Shown here piece after piece: positions 1 through 12,500 of a DNA stretch of 64,000 nucleotides; the first letter of the stretch is position 1, and each line of letters begins with the position of its first letter. A model generated the notes under the pieces. The model was not told the DNA's origin. It ran no database searches and saw only the letters and a list, made by a program, of their open reading frames with translations. Origin of the DNA: Lumbricus terrestris. Taxonomy: Eukaryota; Annelida; Clitellata; Crassiclitellata; Lumbricidae. Both the position numbers and the translations under genes were made by a program. Location of the stretch: assembly GCA_949752735.1 (NCBI GenBank), contig OX457036.1, positions 18,288,933 to 18,352,932 of the forward strand, in the 5' to 3' direction.

Positions 1-1185
1 CCTTTTTATTTATAATTAATGTATGTAGCTAAGAATCTGTTGTATGACACACAGATTTTATAAGTATGATATATTTTATTTAAATACCGGTACTTTTAAA
101 CTCTGTGTGTACTGTGTAATGTAACAGCTTCTTAATTCTGTATATTTCATAAAGAAGCTGACATATCATAAGCGCAATATTATAGAGTACAGTTACTTCA
201 TTTCTTTAATAGCTCTGGTATAATATTTCAGCTTTTGGCTTAAATTGTATTTAGTGTGTCCTTGTTATTGTTGTTTGCGGAATAATACTTAATTAAAACA
301 ATAGAAGATTAGACATTTTCAATCTTTGATGGCATCTGTATTTTTGACATGAAGAAATCTAAGACATAATTTTTTAAATTATTGATCATATTATCATTTC
401 TCACTTTTTGAAACTAATTCAATTTATGTACCAGGGTATTGAATTAAATATTTTTCTCAATTTATTAATGATTTACATCAAGGCCAAATGTGGACAAGGG
501 TAAGCAAGGGGTCAAAATAGGTCATTTTCTGTAGACGTCCTTTATAGACGACCCCAGGCTTCAGCTTGCCATATTTTTGGGGTTCTCAGTATTTAAAGTT
601 TAATCTACTGCCATTAAGTTAATTGAGCATGATGGCTCAATAGAGAGCCCAGTGTTACTACCATTGATGCATATTGGTTATTAAAATAAATGACAAACAT
701 TAATTGCACATATTATATTGTATCTAAAAATTTACCAGTATACTATACATGTTAAAATTGTTAATAGTGCCTCTTGCAGTGCACACCAATCAGAGGCACT
801 CCCAATGCGAGAGTCCCAGAGAAAATAAATACTTCAAGAATTATAATAAAAAATAATGATCTGTAATATTAACAACATTCTGTTTTTAAAAGAATTGATG
901 ATGTTCATGTTGTTAAACATGGAATAAAGCAATTTTTCTATAAAAAAGTTCCTGGTCCGAACAAATTCAGAACAATTACGGATGTCTGCTTTAATTTATT
1001 TTATGCAGATACTTTTATTTAATCACACATCAATATCAGTAAACACTGAAACCAATTAAATTTTGAAAAAAATTAACTAAGTAATTAAAAAATTTAACGA
1101 TCAAAAATTATAATATAAAATTTTTACAATTACAAATTTAAATTAACCAAATTATTTTTATATTACACCTAGTATCTTTCTTTCA
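1..1185. other. AT-rich non-coding DNA
   Basis: No open frame with protein-like composition was seen on either strand. The stretch is AT-rich with many short poly-A and poly-T runs. The only recognisable item is a small LINE-tail-like block near 765-830, listed separately. Confidence 0.6.
765..830 (-). repeat. LINE 3'-end remnant (CR1-like tail)
   Basis: The inverted pair GTGCCTCT ... AGAGGCAC followed by CCCAATG resembles the better preserved LINE tail near 3630-3690, where GCGCCTCT pairs with AGAGGCGC and is followed by CCCAGTG. It is probably a short 5'-truncated copy of the same family. The call rests on this similarity only. Confidence 0.45.
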
Positions 1186-1189
1186 CCTC

Positions 1190-2095
1190 CGTCAAGTTTT
1201 CACCGACGATGAGGCTCTAACAAAACTTCTCCATTTCGGCTGGTCTCTTGCGAGTTCTATTGCCTTTCTTAATTCTATTCCTCTGTCTTCAATGTCCTCT
1301 AGTACGTTATCCATTTCTTCTTTGGCCGTCCTCTGCTCTTCGTTCCCTCCACTTCTCCTTGCAGCGCCTTTGTCGGCATTCTTCCGCTCTCCATCCTGAT
1401 CACTTGTCCATACCATGTTAGTCTTCTTTTCTTAATTCTTTCCACTACTGTTTACTTCTGTCCTAGTTCTTCTCGTGTCACTTCATTCCGTATCTTTTCT
1501 CTCCGTGATCTATTCAGTAGACCTCGTAGCCATCCCATCTCCCCCACCAGCAGTCTTCTCTCATCCTCCTTTTTCACGCACCAAGACTCTGCTCCATACT
1601 TGAGGACCGGTATCACCAGTGTTTCATATAGCTTGATTTTTGTTCTTGTTGAGATGTTGCCTGATCCCCATAGTTTCCTCAGCTTCCCAAACATTGCTGA
1701 CGCCAACCCAATTCTTTTCCTTATGTCCGTTGTCAACTCTGCATCTTCCGTAATTACATCCCCCCCCAGGTACACAAATTCTGCCACCTGCTCCAGCTCC
1801 TCTCCTTCCAAGATGATGGTTATCTTCTCTTTTTTCTTACTGATTGTCATTGTTTTGGTCTTCTCTCCATTGATCCTAAGCCCGAATCTTTTACTACTTT
1901 CGTGTACCCTGGTCGTTAGCTCCTGCAGTTGACTTTCGCTTTCGCCATCAGATCTATATCGTCTGCAAATCTTAGGTTGTTGACTATTTCTCCATTTATT
2001 CTCACCCCTATTTCTTTATCTGCCAGCGCTATTTCATCATTGCCTCCAGTATCAGGTTGAATAGGTATGGGGATAGACCACAGCCTTGTATAGGT
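1190..2095 (-). mobile_element. LINE fragment, reverse-transcriptase C-terminal part (degenerate)
   Basis: Read on the minus strand, successive frames encode the RT palm core FADDIDLMA, then a YLGGDV...RKRIGLA...KLRKLW segment, a KLYETLVIPVLKYGAESW block, and finally the tail IELARDQPKWRSFVRAS. This order is typical of the RT thumb and C-terminal region of RTE/Jockey-like non-LTR retrotransposons. The reading frame is broken between the parts (the open pieces are 1452-1850 and 1192-1416), and the element starts abruptly near 2095, so it is a 5'-truncated dead copy. It ends about 80 bases upstream of the THAP start codon. Clade assignment is inference. Confidence 0.8.
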
Positions 2096-2175
2096 GTATA
2101 TTATTTTTGATTAGCTGAAAAGGACCAATAACACCGTTCCAGATCGTTCAGTCTAAAAGAGCTCAACTATATAGC

Positions 2176-2246
2176 ATGGTGAATTCATGTAGTGCATATG
2201 GGTGCACTGCAAGAGCTGTTACTGGTGGGACAAGAAGATTTCATAG
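2176..2246 (+). CDS. THAP gene exon 1
   Basis: Encodes residues 1-23 plus two bases of Arg-24, including the first two zinc ligands (Cys5, Cys10) in MVNSCSAYGC. It ends at a good donor, CATAG|GTAAGAG. THAP genes commonly split at this FHR|FP point. Confidence 0.85.
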
Positions 2247-5200
2247 GTAAGAGATAATTTTTTACAAATTTTAGGACATTTCTAAATTCCTGCTAGGCCT
2301 ATATTAACTACTGATAATTTTATGCTATCGAAGATATAACTAGTTATAATTTTATTGCTTAATTTAACTAATTTCGATTACAAACTCACCTTCTGTTTAT
2401 TAAATGTACGTAACTAAGAAGCTGCTGTATGACTCACAGATTTTGTAAGTATATGATATATTTATTTGTATACTTATAAAAATCTAGGTGTAATATAAAA
2501 GAGTCTTAGTTCTGTACATTTAATAAAGAAGCTGACATAGGCTAATTATAATCGTAAGTGCAATAGCTACCACTACTTTTGAACTTGAAAATTTGCAAAT
2601 TGGGCACATACTTCTAATTTTAAACTCAACCAGAGTAAATCCAAAGAGATGATATTTAAGCATCAGCGGTCTAAAACACTAAAGCTCCCTCCACCTATAC
2701 CTGGAATGACTAGGGTGTCTGAATCTTTTATTATAGGTGTCACCTTTACAGATAAACTTAGTTTTGACCCCATATTGACCGGATTTGTATCGAGGCTTGC
2801 AAATCACTCTATGCCAGGGGTTCTCAAACTGGGGGTACGCCAGGCTCCGGTAAGAGGTACGCGAAAAATTCTAGAAATATAAATTTTCTTTGAGTTTATG
2901 GACTTTGTGTCCATCTTCCTTTGATTATCAATGATTTTTAACGTTGCAACATTAACAGCATCGTCATTTATTTCTTTCACAACATATAATTAGATTATTA
3001 GACTCGCCTACTATACAGTGCTTGCAACATATATTATGTTTGGGCCTATTACTATAATTTTGAAACAAATAATGTATAAATGGTTGAAAGTACCAAAGCC
3101 AGAAATTCTCATGCTATATATGCCTAAAGATCAAGTAACAGAGAGTTGAATTGACCTAAGGATTAATTTCTGGTCAAGCTTTAAATTTTGTGATTCCTCT
3201 CAGCACGTCATATCTGGGTGAAACTGGTTTTTAATTACTAGTCTTGCTATCAAAAAGCAAACATGGGGTAAATTTGCTTTTGAAATTGACAAATATTAAA
3301 TGTTCTCTTTTAAATTTGTTGATATGATTATATGATTCAAACTAAATTTTGCTCCCCATATACTACTTTATACTAAACGATGTCACCAATGATTAAATGG
3401 ACTTTAGTTGTCACTGCAAGGGGACATCGCAATGGCAATTTGTTTCTGATCTGACTTTGCTGGGTGTATGCCATCATTCGATTTTTTTACTGGGGGTATA
3501 ATAAAAATAAAGTTTGATAACCCCTGCTCTATGCGATACGTGTCCTTGTAGCTCATGGCCTCTCCGGTACGCACTTACATGATATAGTTCGGGGCACCAC
3601 ATTATTGTATTGTATTGTATAAAAACATTTATAAAGCGCCTCTGCTAGGGTGAACCGTTCAGAGGCGCTCCCAGTGTGCAAAGCCACGAGAGAAGAAATA
3701 GGCTTTGAGAAAAGAAAATGAGGAGGAGGGATTACCAGTCAGAAGTTGAGATCGAGTAGAAGGAGACAGTGTATTCCAAAGAGAGGGGCCAATTGATGGA
3801 AAGGAATGGGACTGAGCCATAGCCGTTCTAGTAGGAGGTACTAGAAGATCAAATCTGTTTAAAGAGCGGAGTGAACGATGCGTGAACTGGCCTGTGAATT
3901 CCATTGGCTAGATATTTTGGGGCAAGACCCCGTTGTGCTTTAGAGACCAAGATGGGGATTTTGAACTTAATGCGAGCAGTTAGAGGAAGCCAATGGAGCT
4001 GCTCAAACATGAAAGCAGAGATATGAGAGTAGCGTAGAAGGCGTGCAATTAATCTGGCAGCAGCGTTAAGAACTGACTAAAGGTGAAAGTCTAACCTTGG
4101 GCAGACCAATTAGAAGTGAATTACAGTAGTCAATTCTGGAGCAAATGAAAGCATGGACCAAAGTGGTAAAAACAGAAGACGAAACAGAACGCCGAACTGC
4201 CCTTAGACGCCTTATGTATACCTTCCCTGCATGGTTTGGCTTTGCTAATTCTGGTCAGCGCGTGTCTTAACGCAATAATATGGAAAATGATGCGGATCAA
4301 CTTTCTGCCTGCTGACCAGAGGTCGTTCGATGATCTCTGTGGTCATGCTGATTCCTCGCTCTTCTCTGCTGTACTTTACAACTCCAGCCATGTCTTAGAT
4401 CCTCTGTTACCCCAGAAGCAAAGCATTTAACCATTTCTTGTGGGTTTTTTGTTGTTAGGTTTCCAAGAAATCCAGTTAGGTGTAAAAAGTGGATTAAAGC
4501 AACTAGGCGAAAGGATTTCACACCATCGTCAGGGAGTTACATCTGCTCTGATCATTTTGCTGAGGACGCATACGATGAGAGCAGAACATCTGGGTTCTGC
4601 TCTAGGCGGTTTCTAAAACCAGATGCTGTTCCTACTATCTTTGCATTTCCTGACTACTTGCTACGAAAGAAAGTGAAAACTGAACCTGCACTGGATGAAA
4701 AATATCCGCAGTCAACAGCGGACGTTGAAGTTACAACAGCCACTGATCAAGTCGACGTAAACAACAGACCTACTTCAGGTTCACCAGAAAGTACAGAAGC
4801 TCCAACAATTCAGTACTTTGTAGTTGAACCAACTTCATGGAATTACCTCTGTTCTAATAATTTTCTTGACGAGGCATCTGATGAAAGCAAAACTTCCGGA
4901 TTTTGCTCTGGAGGGTATTTAGAACCAGACGCTGTTCCGGGTAGTGTATCTGTGTTTCCAGATCGCTTGCCACCCACGAAAGTGAACAATCGCAAGTCCT
5001 CACTGAATCAAAAATGTTCACAGTCAACAGCTGATGTTGAAACCACAAATGCCACCGAACATATCGATGTGAACAGCATACCTACTTCAAGTTCACTGGC
5101 AAGTATAAAAGCTCCAAGACTTCGGTACGTTGGTGACTGCTTCCCCAAAGACACGGACAGTTTGACAGACACTAAAGACAAGTTGCATTTCGTTTTATCT

Positions 5201-5347
5201 GCTTACCACTTGCAGCAGAAGCATATGAGAGTGCTCATGCAAAAGGTTCGACGTACGAACAAGCGGTATATTTCCATTAAAAACGCATTAGACGTACGTA
5301 CGAACAATCGTCGAACAAGCGTTATATTTCCGTTAAAAGAGCATTAG
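2176..5347 (+). CDS. THAP-domain zinc-finger protein (two exons, 319 aa)
   Basis: Exons 2176-2246 and 4459-5347 join in phase (AG|G, Arg-24) to give 319 residues. Residues 1-85 form a THAP domain, a C2CH zinc-dependent DNA-binding fold: Cys5, Cys10, Cys53 and His56 are the expected ligands, with conserved Pro26, Trp35, Phe57 and the AVPTIF signature at 80-85. Residues about 150-240 look like a degenerate tandem copy of residues about 50-140, including a second TSGFC...EPDAVP segment, but the ligand His is Asn there. The C-terminus (about 265-305) is basic and predicted coiled-coil, as in many THAP proteins. A 39-bp duplication near the end shifts the terminal frame. THAP proteins are nuclear regulators or domesticated transposases; the specific target cannot be inferred. 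The gene faces the 3' end of TTC12. Confidence 0.82.
2815..3526. mobile_element. Non-autonomous hAT-type element (712 bp) in THAP intron
   Basis: The termini are CAGGGGTTCTCAAACT and AGTTTGATAACCCCTG, a typical hAT terminal inverted repeat. An exact 8-bp target duplication CTCTATGC flanks it (2807-2814 and 3527-3534). No transposase coding was seen inside, so it would have needed a transposase in trans. Confidence 0.9.
3605..4230 (-). mobile_element. CR1-like LINE 3' fragment
   Basis: On the minus strand the open segment 3659-3904 encodes a typical LINE C-terminal stretch (RSLRSLNRFDLLVPPTRTAMAQ, then GPSLWNTL). The 3' end shows the stem GCGCCTCTG ... CAGAGGCGC and a short ATACA-type tail near 3605-3620. 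Upstream parts (to about 4230) are full of stops. It is a dead, 5'-truncated copy in the THAP intron, antisense to that gene. Confidence 0.75.
4459..5347 (+). CDS. THAP gene exon 2 (terminal)
   Basis: The acceptor TTGTTAG|G restores the frame into FPRNPVRCKKWIKATRRKDF and the rest of the THAP domain (Cys53, His56, AVPTIF). It then runs open through the duplicated half-domain and the basic C-terminus to TAA. The single large terminal exon and strong acceptor support the model. Confidence 0.85.
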
Positions 5348-5350
5348 ACG
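5256..5350 (+). repeat. 39-bp direct duplication causing a C-terminal frameshift in the THAP gene
   Basis: Copies at 5256-5294 and 5312-5350 are nearly identical and offset by 56 bp. Because 56 is not a multiple of three, the annotated frame leaves the coiled-coil after the first copy and ends at 5347. The second copy, in the other frame, would continue with a DELQ-type helix end to a stop near 5370. Confidence 0.8.
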
Positions 5351-5370
5351 AGCTTCAATGTGATCTCTGA

Positions 5371-5938
5371 ACCAATTTTTCATCGGTCGGAAATCACACA
5401 TTGAAGATTTGCCCGTAGTGGAGAATTGTGTGACCTTTGATTTTTGACTTTTGTGTGTTGTTGATGCCTTGATTCACCACATCAGTAGTTGCAGAAAAAT
5501 TAGACTCAATAGGGTTGAAGTTTGGAACACTTTCTTTTTAACTGGTTAGTGGTGACACCATTCAGACATAACATCAGTTATGTGTGTACAGTGTACACTA
5601 CGGATAGATACCTACGTCACTGTTTATTCAGTCAATTTGTGTATGCTTATCTAAGACAAATGTTTTACTGAATGAATAGTTGTTGAGAAAAAGTTCTAGA
5701 TGAAACATGCAGTTGTTGGTTTTCCGACTAAAAAATGAACTTTGAGTCAAGTATGTGGTGCTGAAAACCGATCAATTGTTTGAAACAAATCCTTCAATAG
5801 ATCTATATGCTCGCAAATTGGTAAAAGCACAGTTGTTATTCTGTCACTGCATTGTTTTTGCCGCATCCTACATGACTGGCTGTAATACTTCATACCAACG
5901 ATACACTGTAGGTGGGACGATAAGATGTTGAGGAAGAG
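5371..5938. other. Intergenic DNA between convergent THAP gene and TTC12
   Basis: No coding signal was seen on either strand. It probably contains the 3' UTRs of both convergent genes, but I could not assign poly(A) sites with confidence. Confidence 0.5.
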
Positions 5939-5946
5939 GATGTTGA

Positions 5947-6220
5947 CAGTGGCGGCACTAGGGGGCTAAGCCCCCCTATCAGAGGCTAAGCTCCCCCTAA
6001 AAAGGCCATCCGATTTTTTACATTGAAATTTCCACGATTTTCGGGCGACGGGGGAAAAAAAACGTTGGTCAGAAATTTCGGAGGGTGAAAATGGTAAATT
6101 TTCATGAGATTTTCGGGCGACGACTAAAAAAAGGTCATCATAAATTTCGGCGGGTGGAAATGGGAAATTTTCTCTGCAAGGCTTCAGCCCCCCAAAACTG
6201 AAATCCTGGCGCCGCCACTG
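5947..6220. mobile_element. hAT-type MITE (274 bp) downstream of TTC12
   Basis: Ends are CAGTGGCGGCACTAG and CTGGCGCCGCCACTG, flanked by GATGTTGA on the left and GATGTCGA on the right (7 of 8). The interior matches, in reverse orientation, the element at 29830-30016. It lies within about 250 bases of the TTC12 stop, so it may be part of that 3' UTR. Confidence 0.87.
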
Positions 6221-6468
6221 GATGTCGACTTGCCTTCTTATGCCTAGACTGAGAAAATTAAGTTGTTAAGACTTCACAAGAGGCTTCTTTTGTTCACTGC
6301 ATAGTTTATCATTGATCATTTAACCAAATAAATACTGCTTGTAATTGGAAACCAATAACCAACGACACTCGTAGAAATTACGTACACAAAGTGCCAGTTT
6401 ATACCTCTAAGCAGCAAATGTGCACAGTGTTATTTTAACAAAGGAAGTGAATTTGATATTAATTTCTG

Positions 6469-6541
6469 TCATTCCTTCACATGATGTAAAACTGTATTCA
6501 AAATTTCATGTCCATGGAGTTCACGTAGTCTTTCAAGATGC
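6469..6541 (-). CDS. TTC12: TTC12 exon 17 (terminal)
   Basis: Acceptor CATTTCAG|G; residues 726-749, RHLERLRELHGHEIL and onward, ending in TGA. It aligns without gaps to the conserved TTC12 C-terminus and ends about 240 bp from the downstream MITE. Confidence 0.9.
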
Positions 6542-9500
6542 CTGAAATGAAAACACCATACGCTAGACCAAACACATCACCTGCATGACAGTTTAGCAAT
6601 ATTTATAGAACAGAATTGACAGAGCTACAGTCTCAGTACAACCTACAAAATACTCTAAAGAGCCACATACGAACCTGAAATCTATGTATGATTTGTGCGT
6701 ATGTATGTATGTATGAAAAAACGTGATATAGCGCCTTAGAGGTTTATACCTCTAAGCAAGAAACACAGTACCAGTGAGTAACTCATATAAACAAGTGCAT
6801 CTCAACACTAATGATGAGCTGCACTGGTTCCCCGTTGCTTTTAGCACGCTTTAATCCGTAAACAGTCTAAAAATGTATTCTGTACAGAATAAAAGGCAAC
6901 AGCATATGCATATAATGGCAAGCTGTCGACTACTTGCATAGACAAACTATGCAACTATTTAGCTAAAACAAAGACAACCACAGCAATAAAATGACGGCAT
7001 CAGAAATATTTCTAAGACCCTCAACAACACTGTATCAGTAATATACAGACTGTATAAACTTCTTAGTCTTTCTGTGCCCCTTTTCTGCAAGTGTTTGAAG
7101 ACCATTCTCTTTGATTGTGGTTTGATGTCGGGTCGGGAGCGCCTCCGAGGAGTTTCTCTTGAAGTGGTGCTATATAAATTTACGATTACGTATCATATTG
7201 GCCTCTCGCTTTAGTACATGGCTCTTTTAAGAGCTGACATCTGTTTATGTTCTATCAGATTACTGAATGCTGTGTGGATCATTGGTTTGTGGATGACTAT
7301 AGTCTGTTTACATGAACTAAGTAAGGAATGGGGGCGGAGTAAACCCAAAATCCGCTGCCTGATCACTGAGAAACGCCTACCTCCAGTCAACCCTTTACGG
7401 TTTTCTGCTGGCCGCCAGCTTACCTTCACTAGGGCATCTGCTTATCTGTCGTTTTGGCATCTATTGACCAAGGAATTGTTACAAAATTGGTCAAGTTATT
7501 TAATAAAAAATTCGAATTTTTTGTGATCCCGAAAAACGGGATTCCATGCTCGTCAATCCCGGGATTGCGGGATTGTAAAATTCCGGGATTCGGGATCCTG
7601 GGATTACATTCCCTGATAGCCACCTCATTGTTTCACTATAAAATTTAGTCTCGCTAATATAAACAGGGGCTCTCAAGCTTAGAATGCCTAGGGGTCCCTG
7701 GCTAGGCTGTTACACCACTGCTCTTGAGCCGATGCAAATTCCCAATTACGGTTACAATTAATAACCACTGTTTAGTTTCAGTTTTAAACCTAACCTGTGA
7801 TCTCCCTGGCTAAGTTTTGCGACGAGAATGGCGCAGTTGTGCTGGACGGTTGGCTTGGTCGTGTCGCGTGCCAGCACCAGAAGCTCCATCATGACGTTCG
7901 TCTTGGCAAGAGCCTTGCAGACTTTTGGAAGCTCAGCACAGTGACGGAGACAGAGTGCAGCATTCCCAACAACTGCCTCATCAGGACTTTTCAGCAGGTC
8001 GAGTAAAGTCTTCAGGCCTACAAGTCACATTGTCCAAAAAGCCATTGATCAAAAACTACCCTAAAACATAACCCTAAAACATATAAATAGTACATGCGCA
8101 TTTGGTTCATATAGTTCAATAGATGTGTAAAGTAAGTGCATCTATATGTATGTAGGCTATGTCCTGTGAAAATGCTGATGTTTTGAACTTCAGCATTTCA
8201 AACTTTCAATTATATGGTCTTTATTGAACTGTTGACTGGCTGATTGATATATCAAAGTTAGTCACTTTGAGATGCAACACAATTCTTATTGTAGGCTAAT
8301 TAGCAACTTCTACTGCACAGGCATCTAATGCACACAGCATTGATAAAATGTTTTCTGTATAGCAGCTTCTCCTTTACACAAGCCACAATAGCAGCCTTTG
8401 AATATACCAGGTAGCCATGTTACACTTTGATTGAGCTGGGTGATAAATACTTCATTCTACAGCCCCATCGTATGCTACCATGGCACAATTAAATATAGCA
8501 CATAACCCCATCTTTCTGGAAAACTCCAAGAGCTCTGATTTTGCCAATGCATAGGAAATGCATCAGCTAACTATAACATCTGCACTGTTAAATAATAACA
8601 ATAATTAGCCATTATTTAGTTCCTCCACATAGCTCTTAAAAGGTGCATATATTAATATTAATTAAAATGAATATAAAAATATTCGTATAAATGCGTGCCT
8701 AGACATATTGATAGGAGATGGTTACTGGCCTTTAGGATATTCGACGATCTGTTTCCTGGCGTCTGCACTGGTCTTTGTACAAGCAGCGAGACAAGCAACG
8801 CCAGACTTTGTTGCAGCTGCTGCATCACTCTACAAGCATCACCATACGTAAACAATCAGTTGTCCAATGCATTCATCTCCAAACTGTACAGTTTAATAGA
8901 GAAACAGACCAATGAACTGTTGCCTAAAAGTGCAATAACAAGTATCAGAAAAAGTATAAAAGCAATATTTAGTCACCATTTTAATCACAAATAAAATGAA
9001 TCATTTTATACGAATTTCCCCAAATTAAGTGCTGTAACCTAATGTCAATTCAAGTAATTCTAATGATTTGCATAATCATCAGTGTAAGTTTTAATACAAC
9101 AATTTAAATAACCTGCTAACTTTCTCACTGCACGTAAACAAGGACAGATTAATAATCGCGTTAATGCTATAAATGCGATAACAATGATAAGATAACAGTC
9201 GCAAATACAACTATAGCTATTAAACAGCTGGCAGATACATGTGTTTGTAGAAACCACAGTAAACCTATGAAAAGATAAATTTACATAACATATTTAATTA
9301 TTATACCAGTCATTTAACATACATGTGCTCAAACCTTAAGAATCTCTAAAATTTCGGGAATGATGAGATCCTGACATTGCAGTACAACTGTCTCTCCATT
9401 GGCAGCCAGCAACCTGCTTAGCAGCAAACAGAGTCGCTGCAGCAACCCATGATCTGCCTCCTTGATTCCCTGCAGCCTCAGGCGACCAATCATCTTGCTA

Positions 9501-12500
9501 CACTGAACGCACAACTGCAGACCCGTCTCTCGAAAGTCGTTGCTCGTCTTCTCAAGACCCAAATTCGCCAAAAGACCCAACACAGAAAACACGGTCTCCT
9601 GGTTCTGTTGGTCTAGTGGCAGATCAGAGCATTTCAACTGAAAACAACAGACAAATGAGGCAAGTTACACTTCTGAAAATTACCATGCTTCAATATCTAG
9701 TTGCAATGTCTATTCGTTGCAGTTTTTTATTTGGTGACCAAATTGCAAGAAAATAATTACAAACTTGTAGCGATACAATCACCAATTTCACGACTATTGC
9801 TTACACTTGTGTGCTCCTTTGTCATAACTTTTCCAGATGTTTTAAATTAAGTACTGCACAGTGCACATGCAGTCATGTAAAATATTGCACATTTAATTCA
9901 GCTTTCCAGTACAACCACCATTAAGCATCTTCACCAAAAATAGCTATTGCAATGCAGGCTACTTTCATTTTCATAAAAAGTGCTCTTGCTTCACCTTATA
10001 TCTCAACCTTGAACCAAACTTACCTGCCTATCGATTTTGTTTTGACTGAGCACATGACTTAGCTTTCCTTGGGCACTATTGAAATCTCTACGTTATGGTT
10101 ATATTTCCTAGCATAATCTCTTAAATAAACAATAATTGTTAATACCCAAAATAAGCCATCAGAAAATTCAAGAGTCTCTCGGATAGTTTTTCTGAAATAG
10201 TTACCAAAATCTTTAGGCAAGCTTTCCATGTCTCGGTCCTGGAAGCCAGCTTCCGCCGGAGGAAAGACTCGATGGCAAGATTTGTAAGTATGTAAACAGC
10301 GGTGGTGACGACAGTAAACGACTCTGCATTCTCCATCTATCATACAATGATAAACAACGAACAGCAATACCATATTTAGTTCAAATCCATTATTACAATA
10401 ACTGCAATCATAATGAATTTTACAACCAGTTTCAAAACTAAATGAAAAATAATGCTGTGTTCTTCAACATCATGTTCTATCCATCACTAGTAAGACCTGC
10501 CTTTGTGTGGCATTTAAAAACATGATAAGCGATGAGGGGTGAGCTCCTAGTTCCACGGACTCGCTTGGTTATTAGGCAATGGAATGATTCTTCGGGTGTG
10601 GGCCTTCCATGCTGAACAACCACCCGCCTTATCCATGCTCTTTTTCAAGTCGCTCAAGTCTTGTTACTTTTGAACAATTGTGGCTGGACAGGGAGAGCTC
10701 CTGAGTATGTCATTGAGGGAAATTATATAAATGTTCAGAATGAATGAATTATATGTATGATATTCGTATTAAAGTATGTTTTTATGTGGACACTTGATAT
10801 AGCAGCTTTCAGTAAATGAACAGATGCATAACACTAAACAAGGAACTGCATCTTTAAATGTTCTTTAAATGTTTATTTTCTTACATGGCAGTGTTAATTC
10901 ATCAGAGGCGGTAAAGGCTATTTCTGGATAGAGTCAGTGGCGTAGGCAAGGGGGGGTTTCGGGGGTCAAAACCCCCCCCCATTGGCTCCGGGAAAAAGTT
11001 TTTTTAAGGTTATTTTTCCATTTAAGTAAGAAAAAATAGCAAAAAACAGGGTTTCCGGCCATAAAACCCCCCCCATGAAAAATTCCTGGCTACGCTACTG
11101 GATAGAGTACAACCATGACATTATCAATAGAACAATCTGGATCCATCAACAATTCAACATAGGTATATCAACCTTTTTATAAACATTTCTGGTGAAACTG
11201 TAACTAACTTTTTAAGTAATCGAATTTAATGCATGCAGAACTGGCAAATTTTTATAGGTCCCAATTATTTAAACTTCTCAGATGTTACATTTACAGAAAA
11301 TGTTCCAGAGTCATTAAATAAATAAATGGGACAGTGCATACCAGGCTTTCAAGAGATGGAATCAGAGCATCTTCCGCACAAGAACACATCTCAACTCGGA
11401 ATCTGAACAGCAAATAAAAATTTCATAAATGTATATCAAACCAAGAATTCACTTTTTAAAAAACTATCCCTTGCTTTCAACTGCACTACATAACAAAATA
11501 CAGAGAGCTTATAGCAAAACAGGGAGTACACTTAAGACATAGTAACAACAGACATTTCTATACTTTTATTTAAACTGAATTTGAGTAGTATAGTAATACA
11601 AGTAACTTTTAATTATTTTTAGACTTTATAGCATGAATGAATTGACGATATAGTGAGGCTTACTTCTTCTCCAATGTCAGATTATTCAAGATGCCGATGC
11701 ACTGAATAGATTGCGCTGACGTCAGTATTGATGACAAACTAGACACAAGCCTGTTGACAAAGAAACTTCAAATTAAATCACAATCTGAGAGGTTTATCTG
11801 ACAAGAAGAAAAGAAGATCAGCATGAATGCAAGGTCACACCCCGCTACCCTACTAGTCGACTCGGCATTTCATTCGCCCGATGGCATTGATAAAATGAGC
11901 TGCTTAGATGTGATGGCGCCTTGCATGGTTGCCAAACAGTTAAATTTGACCCCAGTATAATATGTTCATAACTATAACTTGTCAACGTACTGCATAGATG
12001 TAAAAAACGTTTTTTTCCGTTTTTTATTCTCTCCCAAAAAACGTCGTTTTTTTCGTTTTTTATTTTTCCCATCGTTTTTTATCGTTTTTTATTTTTTCTT
12101 TAACTTTATTTATTCATTTACTTTTGGCTATTATTTTCCTTAATTTTTATTTTTTTCTGATATTCCTTATGTTTTCCGCCAACTCTCAAGAATTCAGCTA
12201 ACTAAAGTCATTATTTCATCCTTTAACATCATCATTTAAGAGATAGCCTGCGTGTAGTAGGTTCCTAATAAATGTTTTCAAGGTTAAAATGCGGTTTTAG
12301 ATGTAGCAAAGTCAAATTATTTACCGTTTCCGTTTTTTATCGTTTTTTTGTCGTTTTTTATTCCGTTTCCATCGTTTTTTACATCTATGACGTACTGCAT
12401 TAATGTAAATTTAAAATAACAAACAGAGATTATTATTATTTAACAAGATAAACAACATTGTAACATGAATGCATGCATGTATGTATGTATGTATGTATGT

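Noticed and set aside
4297..4521. Minus-strand 74-codon ORF over the THAP exon 2 boundary
   Set aside because: It overlaps the conserved THAP coding strand and has no similarity of its own.
8725..8727. Canonical GT donor for TTC12 exon 15
   Set aside because: It leaves two bases and puts exon 16 into a frame with an early stop.
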